5,509 nt of DNA from CAVYGB01 sp046734815 (GTDB lineage: Bacteria; Myxococcota_A; Polyangia; Fen-1088): positions 1-5,509 of the forward strand of contig JBKPRZ010000863.1 in NCBI GenBank assembly GCA_046734815.1, given 5' to 3'. The stretch's first letter is position 1, and each line of letters begins with the position of its first letter. Below are positions 1 through 4,737 of the stretch, piece after piece. The position numbers and the translations under genes were made by a program. The notes under the pieces are model-generated. The model ran no database searches, was not told the origin of the DNA, and was given only the letters and a program-made list of their open reading frames with translations.

Positions 1-2
1 CC

Positions 3-308
3 CCCACCACCGCCGTAGCCGCCGCCTGGCCCGCCGCCCCAGCCGCCCGCGCGCGGCGTGCGGGCCCGGGCCTCGCCGACGTTGATCGGGCGCCCCGACA
101 CTTCGCGGCCGTTGAGCGTCTGGATCGCCTGGGTGGCATGATCGTCGCTGCCCATCTCCACGAAGGCAAAGCCACGTGAACGACCGGTGTCACGATCGGT
201 CACGATCTTCACCTCGACCACGTTCCGTCCCCCCTCCTCGAACACCTCCCTCAGCTCGGGCTCCGTCACTCGGTAGGAAAGGTTGCCGACAAAGAGCCTC
301 GTTCCCAT
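3..308 (-). CDS. Glycine-rich RRM RNA-binding protein (3' end cut by window)
   Basis: This is a single RNA recognition motif protein that probably binds single-stranded RNA in the cytoplasm, like the small Gly-rich RRM proteins of cyanobacteria and myxobacteria. Translation from the ATG at 306-308 gives MGTRLFVGNLSYRVTE, with the RNP2 motif LFVGNL at residues 5-10. The RNP1 motif RGFAFVEM is at residues 45-52, with both aromatic positions (F47, F49) kept. The fold runs to about residue 80 (LNGREVSGRPINVGEAR) and is followed by a Gly-rich tail (GGWGGGPGGGYGGGG) that reaches the window edge after 102 codons without a stop. The loop after the first helix (EEGGRNVV) looks about one residue longer than usual. 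An AAGGAG ribosome binding site lies 9 bases upstream of the ATG. The gene is transcribed divergently from the response regulator. The family call is firm; the RNA target and the physiological role (cold shock is one possibility) are unknown. Confidence 0.95.
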   Translation of the reverse strand, partial: MGTRLFVGNLSYRVTEPELREVFEEGGRNVVEVKIVTDRDTGRSRGFAFVEMGSDDHATQAIQTLNGREVSGRPINVGEARARTPRAGGWGGGPGGGYGGGG

Positions 309-317
309 GGCGTTCTT

Positions 318-323
318 CTCCTT
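318..323 (-). promoter_or_regulatory. Ribosome binding site of the RRM gene
   Basis: On the minus strand this reads AAGGAG, followed by nine bases and the ATG at 306-308. It sits in a purine-rich stretch (AAGAAGGAGAAGAA) that stands out from the GC-rich surroundings. It fixes the start of the RRM gene and suggests efficient translation. Confidence 0.8.
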
Positions 324-388
324 CTTACTGCTCTCCGGGTCGGCGCGAGGGGCGGCCGCCTGGTTTCGAGAAATCCGCGACAGGCGAA

Positions 389-422
389 CGCTACGTCGAT
401 TCACCAGCCTTTCGACGTAGCG
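389..422. repeat. 11-bp perfect inverted repeat, possible hairpin or operator
   Basis: CGCTACGTCGA at 389-399 is matched exactly by its reverse complement TCGACGTAGCG at 412-422, with a 12-base spacer. Neither arm can be extended in either direction. No T-run follows on either strand, so it is not a typical intrinsic terminator. It lies about 80 bases upstream of the RRM start and about 290 upstream of the regulator start. It could be a dimeric regulator's operator or a hairpin in the RRM gene's leader. Confidence 0.6.
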
Positions 423-533
423 ACGCAGTTGGGGGGCCAGGGGACCCGAGCGCGGCTGCAACCGACGCCGGAGCGGCGGAGACTGCTTGTCGGAGCTATC
501 GCGTGTTTCGGCCTCGACGAGGAGACCGGAGGT

Positions 534-564
534 GCACAGCCACGCGACGCGGGAAGCACAGCCA
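534..564. repeat. 9-bp direct repeat GCACAGCCA, 22 bp apart
   Basis: GCACAGCCA occurs at 534-542 and again at 556-564, 22 bases from start to start, close to two turns of the helix. It is non-coding and about 150-180 bases upstream of the REC-HDOD start. The spacing would suit tandem binding of a regulator on one face of the DNA, but a chance match is also possible. Confidence 0.35.
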
Positions 565-701
565 AGAACCCGGGGTAAGCACCGGACGCTATCAGCGGTC
601 GTCCCATCTGTCGAGCGGTTTTGTCCAGGTGGTCAATCGCGCCGACGGTGCGCCGCCGGTGGATCCGGCTCAAGCGCGGAGGCCGGTCTGTCGAGCTTGC
701 C

Positions 702-707
702 GGGGAG
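702..707 (+). promoter_or_regulatory. Ribosome binding site that sets the REC-HDOD start
   Basis: GGGGAG lies five bases before the ATG at 713. The same frame stays open upstream to at least 176, but only from this ATG does the product begin with the canonical receiver sequence MKRILFVDDEP. The site and the protein sequence agree on the start. Confidence 0.75.
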
Positions 708-712
708 CCTTC

Positions 713-1924
713 ATGAAGCGGATCCTGTTCGTCGACGACGAGCCCAATGTCCTCGAGGCGCTTCGCGGGCTGCTGCGCAAGCAGCGCAAGCACTGGGAGA
801 TGGCCTTCGTGGGCGGCGGCGAGGAGGCGCTGTCCGAGCTGCTGGCCGGGCCCTACGACGTCATCGTGTCGGACATGCGCATGCCGGGCATGGACGGCGC
901 CACACTGTTGCGGCGGGTGCAGCAAGACTATCCCCACATCGTGCGCATCGTGCTGTCGGGCCAGACCGAGCAGGAGATCTCGCGGCGCATGGTCCACATC
1001 GCCCACCAGTTCCTGGCCAAGCCGACCGACGGGCGCGAGCTGCAGCAGGTGATCGAGCACGCCTGCCGCCTGCAGGAGCTGCTGGAGCACCCCGCCCTGC
1101 GACAGATCTCGGCGCAGCTGGGCCGGCTGCCGGCCAAGCCCGTGCTGTACAGCCGCCTGGTCCAGGTGCTGGAGAACCCGAACTCGTCGATGGCCGACGC
1201 CGCCGCGGTGATCGAGAAGGACGCCGCCACCTCGGCCATGATGTTGCAGCTGGTGAACTCGGCTTTGTTCGGCGTGCCGCAGCGGGTGGGCGACATCAAG
1301 ACCGCCGTGTCCTACCTGGGGCTGGAGATGGTCAAGACACTGGCGCTGTCGGTGGAGATGCGACACACGCAGGGCGCGGCTCCGCCCTGCCCCGGCTTCG
1401 ATCCCGAGCAGGTGCAGCAGCACGGACTGCTGGCAGCGCGGATCAGCCGGCGGCTGCTACCCGACCGGTTGCACGGGCAGGACGCCTTCTCGGCAGCGAT
1501 GCTCAAGGACATCGGCGCGCTGGTGCTGCACACGCGCCTCGGCGATCCGTTCGGCCGGATGGTGCAGCAGGCCCGCGACAGCCGGCGGCCGATCACCGAG
1601 GTCGAGACCGAGGCCCTGGGGCTCAGCCACGCCGAGCTGGGCGCCTACCTGCTGAGCATCTGGGGACTGCCCTACACCATCGTCGAGGCGGTGGCGCACC
1701 ACCATTGCCCGCAGCGGGCCGGCTCGACCACGTTCGATACCGTCTGCGCGGTCCACGTCGGCACCGCTTTGGCCGAGGAGATGATGCCGGCCGACGGCGA
1801 CCGGCACGTCGGTTCGGGCATCGGGCTGGATCTCGGGTTGATCGAGCGGCTGGGCCTGTCGGACCAGCTGCCCACCTGGCGCCAGATCGCCGCCGACGAA
1901 GCCCGCAAGCGCGCGCAGGCCTGA
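713..1924 (+). CDS. Response regulator with REC and HDOD domains
   Basis: This is a cytoplasmic two-component response regulator of 403 residues. The N-terminal receiver domain (about 1-120) has the acidic pair D8-D9, phosphoacceptor D54 in VSDMRMPGMDG, S82 at the conserved Thr/Ser position and K103-P104. The HDOD domain covers about 130-330: LPAKPVLYSRLVQVLENP, then AAVIEKDAATSAMMLQLVNS and LFGVPQRVGDIKTAVSYLGL, all typical of the family. The position corresponding to the catalytic His-Asp of true HD hydrolases reads K265-D266 (MLKDIGAL). As known for HDOD proteins, it is therefore probably not a phosphodiesterase and more likely acts through protein contacts. HHHC at 329-332 is the only His cluster, and residues 333-403 form a C-terminal helical extension. 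No DNA-binding domain is present. The open frame extends upstream to 176, but that part is not protein-like. The gene converges on a histidine kinase, a plausible partner. The output target is unknown. Confidence 0.93.
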   Translation: MKRILFVDDEPNVLEALRGLLRKQRKHWEMAFVGGGEEALSELLAGPYDVIVSDMRMPGMDGATLLRRVQQDYPHIVRIVLSGQTEQEISRRMVHIAHQFLAKPTDGRELQQVIEHACRLQELLEHPALRQISAQLGRLPAKPVLYSRLVQVLENPNSSMADAAAVIEKDAATSAMMLQLVNSALFGVPQRVGDIKTAVSYLGLEMVKTLALSVEMRHTQGAAPPCPGFDPEQVQQHGLLAARISRRLLPDRLHGQDAFSAAMLKDIGALVLHTRLGDPFGRMVQQARDSRRPITEVETEALGLSHAELGAYLLSIWGLPYTIVEAVAHHHCPQRAGSTTFDTVCAVHVGTALAEEMMPADGDRHVGSGIGLDLGLIERLGLSDQLPTWRQIAADEARKRAQA

Positions 1925-1931
1925 TCGCGGG

Positions 1932-3344
1932 CTAGCCGGCTTCGGGGACCAGCAGGGGTAGCTTGACCCAGAAGGTGGTGCCGCGGCCGGGCTCGCTCTC
2001 GTAGCTCAGCGAGCCGCCGTGCTTGTCCACCACCAGGGTGCGGGCGATCGACAGGCCCAGGCCGGTGCCCTTGCCCACGTCCTTGGTGGTAAAGAAGGGA
2101 TCGAAGATCTTGTCGCCGATGGACGCGGGGATGCCGCAGCCGGTGTCGCTGACGCCCACCAGGATGTGGTCGTCCACCAGCGACGAGCGCAGGGTGATGA
2201 CGCCGCGGATGCCCGGGCGGTCGCGGGCCAGCTCGCCGATGGCGTGCGAGGCGTTGACCACCAGGTTCAGGAACACCTGGTTCAGATCGCCGGCGTGGCA
2301 GAGCAGCTGCGGGATCTCGGTCAGCTCCATCTTCAGCTCGGCGATGTGCCGGTATTCGGGGCGGGCCACCACCGCCGAGGTGGCCAGCAGCTGGTTGACG
2401 TCGGCCAGCACCTTCTCGCGGGTCTCGGCCCGGCCGAAGGTCTTGACCGCCTGGACGATCTCGCCCACCCGGCGGATGCCCTCGATGCTGCGGTCGAGCG
2501 CGCGCGGCACCTCGGTGGTCAGGAAGTCCAGCTCGATGTCCTCCTCGATCTCGGCGATGCTGGCCAGCAGCTCGGGCGGCACCGGCTGGCCGGCCACCAC
2601 GGTGTCGCGCAGCCGCTGGTACGGTTCCAGCAATCGGCGCAGGTCGTCCATGGCCCCGCGCACGAAGTGAACGCTGTCGCCCACGAACTGCACCGGGGTG
2701 TTGATCTCGTGGGCGATGCCGGCGGCCAGCTGCCCCACCGCCGCCAGCTTCTCGGACAGGGTGGTCTGCCGGCTGAGGCGGGCGTTCTCGAGCGCCAGCA
2801 TGATCTGCGAGGCCAGCACCGCCGCCGATTCCAGATCGCTGTCGCCGAAGGGCGGCTCGGGGGCGCGGCGGTTGAAGGTGACGATGCCCAGCAGCCGCCC
2901 GGCCGACACCAGCGGATAGACGATGGACGACATGGCGCGCCCGTGTCCGTCGGGCGCCTGCCCCTGCAGCACCAGCGGCTGCTGCGACCGCGCCACCCGG
3001 CCGGCGATCCCCTCGCCCACGTTGATGCGTGTGCGCGAGACGATCTCCGGCGGCACGCCCGAGGCGTGGGCCAGGCCCAGGCTGCCGTCGGGTCGCGGGA
3101 GCAGCAGCGAGACCGCATCGGCGGCCATCACCCGGATGGCCGCCTCGACGATCGCCTGCGGCAGCTGCTCCATGTTGCGGGTGGCAAAGATGGTGCGCGT
3201 CGCCTCCACGAAGTGCAGCGACCGCTTGACCTCGGCGGCGTTGAGCAGCGGCGGCTCGTCGGCCGGCCGGGGCGCGGCCGCGCCGGAGGGCGAACCTGCC
3301 CGTCCTGGCAGCTCGTCGTCATCCGGCTTCGGCGCGGGGATCAT
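1932..3344 (-). CDS. Soluble GAF-domain sensor histidine kinase
   Basis: This 470-residue cytoplasmic kinase has no membrane segment or signal peptide. A Pro/Ala-rich disordered N-terminus (1-35) precedes a GAF sensor domain at about 40-187, including INVGEGIAGRVARSQQPLVL. A short linker helix leads to the H-box AAGIAHEINTPVQF, with phospho-accepting H212. Some 148 residues separate H212 from N360, against about 110 in simpler kinases. The extra part includes an acidic helix (EIEEDIELDFLTTEVPRAL, 265-283) and then RVGEIVQAVKTFGR, as I recall from related kinases with the HEINTP motif. The ATPase domain shows the N-box (QVFLNLVVNASHAI, 356-369), G1 box SDTGCGIP (399-406), F box FDPFFTT (414-420) and G2 box GKGTGLGLSIA (424-434), so it should be active. 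No receiver is fused. The start lacks a strong ribosome binding site. It follows the exported-protein gene by 53 bases. The GAF ligand cannot be told from sequence. Confidence 0.95.
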   Translation of the reverse strand: MIPAPKPDDDELPGRAGSPSGAAAPRPADEPPLLNAAEVKRSLHFVEATRTIFATRNMEQLPQAIVEAAIRVMAADAVSLLLPRPDGSLGLAHASGVPPEIVSRTRINVGEGIAGRVARSQQPLVLQGQAPDGHGRAMSSIVYPLVSAGRLLGIVTFNRRAPEPPFGDSDLESAAVLASQIMLALENARLSRQTTLSEKLAAVGQLAAGIAHEINTPVQFVGDSVHFVRGAMDDLRRLLEPYQRLRDTVVAGQPVPPELLASIAEIEEDIELDFLTTEVPRALDRSIEGIRRVGEIVQAVKTFGRAETREKVLADVNQLLATSAVVARPEYRHIAELKMELTEIPQLLCHAGDLNQVFLNLVVNASHAIGELARDRPGIRGVITLRSSLVDDHILVGVSDTGCGIPASIGDKIFDPFFTTKDVGKGTGLGLSIARTLVVDKHGGSLSYESEPGRGTTFWVKLPLLVPEAG

Positions 3345-3397
3345 CCCGGTCGAAAATCGTCAGGTGTGGGCGCGGGCTTGAATCGACGGACAGATGG

Positions 3398-3907
3398 TCA
3401 CGGAGTCGAGCGGCGCCAGGCGTGCCACAGCAGACCCAGCGGCAGACGCAGGAAGAACGAAACCGTGCGGGCGGTCCCGCCGGCGGTCAGCAGCACCGCC
3501 TGCACGTTGACCAGGCTGAAGCTGGCGCCCAGCCCGGCGCCGACCCCACCGTGGCCGAGATCGCGCACGACGGTCACGGTGGCGCCCAGCCCGCTCTGGA
3601 TGTGGGCCAGCTGCGCCGCCAGCCCCAAGGTGCGGCGGCTGGACCAGGGCTGACCGAGCTCGACGGTGGTGGCCAGAAGCCGCGCGCCGTCGAACCAGAA
3701 CACCCCCGCGCCGATGCGCCCGAACGCCGCCCACAGGTGGCCGTCGCGATCGCGCAGCAGGCCGCCGTCGAGGTCCAGCGCCGGGTGGGGCCGCAGCGGC
3801 TCGCTGACGGTGGGGATCTGCGCGCGCGCCGGCACGGCCAGCGTCACGGTGGCAAGCAGCGCGACCGGACAGGCGGCGAGAAGGCGGGCGGGTCGGATCA
3901 TCATCAT
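3398..3907 (-). CDS. Exported protein of unknown function
   Basis: I do not recognise this 169-residue protein. It begins MMMIRPARLLAAC, a basic n-region followed by a hydrophobic core to about residue 25, and has a good signal peptidase I site after ARA (27-29), leaving a mature protein that begins QIPTVSEPLRPHPALDLDGG. The mature part is rich in Gly, Ala, Leu and Val. Alternating polar and hydrophobic stretches (AFGRIGAGVFWFDGARLLATTVELG, split here as residues 61-85, and 107-140) look like beta strands, so a small beta-barrel or periplasmic beta protein is possible. The last 20 residues (FFLRLPLGLLWHAWRRSTP) are hydrophobic then basic. An LAAC lipobox-like match at C13 comes too early in the signal to be convincing. 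Three ATG codons and a GTG stand in tandem at the start, so the exact initiation site is open. It lies 53 bases upstream of the kinase on the same strand, probably in one transcript. A gene call is supported by the signal peptide and by codon bias, not by homology. Confidence 0.72.
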   Translation of the reverse strand: MMMIRPARLLAACPVALLATVTLAVPARAQIPTVSEPLRPHPALDLDGGLLRDRDGHLWAAFGRIGAGVFWFDGARLLATTVELGQPWSSRRTLGLAAQLAHIQSGLGATVTVVRDLGHGGVGAGLGASFSLVNVQAVLLTAGGTARTVSFFLRLPLGLLWHAWRRSTP

Positions 3908-3973
3908 CACGCCCGGTGACGTCTTATAGCCGTTTTTGGTGGGTGCGCGGTGGGTCGGGGTCACTTTCCAGGC
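3908..3973. promoter_or_regulatory. Short divergent promoter region (tentative)
   Basis: This 66-base gap separates the divergent starts of the exported protein and the DUF1080 gene and must hold promoters for both if they are first genes. It contains a patch that is AT-rich for this genome (3922-3938). On the minus strand TATAAG at 3923-3928 resembles a -10 element about 16 bases before the ATG codons, which would give a very short leader. I see no matching -35. The plus-strand promoter is not recognisable. Confidence 0.3.
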
Positions 3974-4612
3974 GTGCGCAACACGGTCGAGCTGTGCCCG
4001 AAGCTGCTGCTGGCGGTGATCCTGGTGGCGTGGGGCGGATGTCGCAAGAGCGAGCACCGGGTCCTGTTCGACGGCAAGAGCCTGGACGGCTGGAGCGGCA
4101 ACGCGACCTGGAAGGTGCGCGACGGCGCGCTCGACTTCGAGGGCAACGCCGGCAAGGGGACCTTGCTGGTCAGCCGCGACGATTACTCCGATTTCCGGAT
4201 GACCTGGCAGTCGCGCCTGGTCAGCGAGAAGAACCACCTGGGTGTCTGCTTCTGGGGCACGCGCCAGGCGGATCACGGCTACGGTGAGTGCATCCTGGTG
4301 ATCCCGCCCAGCGGCGGCATGTGGGACTACCACCCGGGCAAGAAGGGCCCGCCCCGGCAGAAGCTGGCCGATCCGAAATTCGACCCGCACCAGTGGCACC
4401 GGAGCGAGATCCTGGTCGAGCGATCGACCGGCCAGGTGCGCATGGCCGTCGATGGCATCGAGCTGCTGCTGTACAAGGACGAGGATCCGCACCGCCTGAA
4501 ACACGGCCCCATCGGCCTGCAGGCCCACGCCGGCGACTCGCACGTCCAGTACAAGGACATCGAGGTGGAGACCAACCCCAAGGAAGACCGCCTGCTGACA
4601 GTCGCCAAGTGA
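3974..4612 (+). CDS. DUF1080 (3-keto-disaccharide hydrolase type) probable lipoprotein
   Basis: This protein of 212 residues is a signal sequence followed by one DUF1080 domain (Pfam 3-keto-disaccharide hydrolase), a concanavalin/laminin-like beta sandwich often found in exported proteins acting on sugars. The diagnostic opening LFDGKSLDGW is at residues 31-40, then WKVRDGALDFEG (46-57), LLVSRDDYSDFRMTWQSRL (64-82) and the closing strand motif GPIGLQAHAG (178-187) with YKDIEVE. The N-terminus from GTG 3974 has a basic start, the hydrophobic run LLLAVILVAW and then GGC with C23, suggesting a lipoprotein, although Trp at -3 of the lipobox is unusual. An upstream in-frame GTG at 3950 would add eight residues (MGRGHFPG) and a longer n-region. 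Neither start has a strong ribosome binding site, so the start is uncertain. The domain is complete and undamaged. The actual substrate is unknown; many DUF1080 proteins have no proven activity. Confidence 0.9.
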   Translation: MRNTVELCPKLLLAVILVAWGGCRKSEHRVLFDGKSLDGWSGNATWKVRDGALDFEGNAGKGTLLVSRDDYSDFRMTWQSRLVSEKNHLGVCFWGTRQADHGYGECILVIPPSGGMWDYHPGKKGPPRQKLADPKFDPHQWHRSEILVERSTGQVRMAVDGIELLLYKDEDPHRLKHGPIGLQAHAGDSHVQYKDIEVETNPKEDRLLTVAK

Positions 4613-4737
4613 GCCGCTGAGTCAGATCGAGGGAAGGCGACCGCGAGGAAACCCGGCAGAAACGTTTTCAAGTTTGGCGGTGGGGCGGTGTCGGTTCGGA
4701 TAGGATGGGTTTCTTTCGCCCCAGGAACGGAGTCTTC
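4613..4737. other. Intergenic gap between the DUF1080 and DUF1028 genes
   Basis: These 125 bases include an AT-richer patch (4658-4676, AAACGTTTTCAAGTTTGG) and TAGGAT at 4701-4706, which resembles a -10 element. The nearest -35-like TTGGCG at 4674-4679 is 21 bases away, too far for a standard promoter. No intrinsic terminator is visible after the DUF1080 stop, so read-through into the DUF1028 gene is possible. Confidence 0.3.
4728..4732 (+). promoter_or_regulatory. Ribosome binding site of the DUF1028 gene
   Basis: CGGAG is five bases before the ATG at 4738. An in-frame ATG at 4705 would add 11 residues (MGFFRPRNGVF) but has a poorer site and would make the signal peptide n-region unusually long. 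This supports the start at 4738. Confidence 0.65.

Larger units (their letters stand above)
309..712. other. Divergent intergenic region between the RRM and REC-HDOD genes
   Basis: These 404 bases separate two divergently transcribed genes and must hold both 5' leaders. Open frames cross it, but their products here are Arg/Pro/Ser-rich, lack domain-like sequence and have no ribosome binding site, so I call no gene. It contains an 11-bp perfect inverted repeat (389-422) and a 9-bp direct repeat (534-542 and 556-564). I could not find a convincing -35/-10 pair on either strand. The length is generous for this compact window, so a long leader, a small RNA or several regulator sites are possible. 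Confidence 0.6.

Noticed and set aside
531..600. A stretch with GACGCGGGAAGCACAGCC that recalls part of a cyclic-di-GMP (GEMM) riboswitch
   Set aside because: The GCAAACC segment, the GAAA tetraloop hairpin and the receptor helix do not line up. A covariance-model search (Infernal with the GEMM model) would settle it; I expect no hit.
401..1423. A 340-codon open frame on the minus strand opposite the response regulator and the intergenic region
   Set aside because: The product is His/Gln/Arg-rich and has no domain. The plus-strand protein covering most of it has all its receiver and HDOD motifs.
1925..1931. A shared bidirectional terminator between the convergent regulator and kinase genes
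   Set aside because: Only seven bases separate the stops and no hairpin with a T-run spans the junction.
487..1935. A 482-codon plus-strand frame overlapping the response regulator
   Set aside because: It is out of frame with the recognised REC-HDOD protein and rich in Arg, Ala and Gly, so it is a codon-bias shadow.
2019..3653. A 544-codon open frame on the plus strand
   Set aside because: It lies antisense to the kinase, whose every catalytic box is intact. Its product is a His/Gln/Arg/Gly-rich low-complexity sequence typical of a GC-rich shadow frame.
3869..3880. Lipobox-like LAAC near the start of the exported unknown protein
   Set aside because: C13 comes before most of the hydrophobic core, and a good signal peptidase I site (ARA) follows at 27-29.
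3908..4543. An upstream extension of the exported-protein frame on the minus strand
   Set aside because: The frame stays open opposite the DUF1080 gene, but a clear signal peptide begins at 3907 and the DUF1080 protein on the plus strand is real.
4674..4706. A possible sigma-70 or sigma-54 promoter before the DUF1028 gene
   Set aside because: The -35-like and -10-like hexamers are 21 bases apart and there is no GG-N10-GC pair matching the sigma-54 consensus.
4648..4713. Inverted repeat GAAACCC / GGGTTTC in the gap before the DUF1028 gene
   Set aside because: Only 7 bp with a 52-base loop and no T-run; expected by chance at this length.
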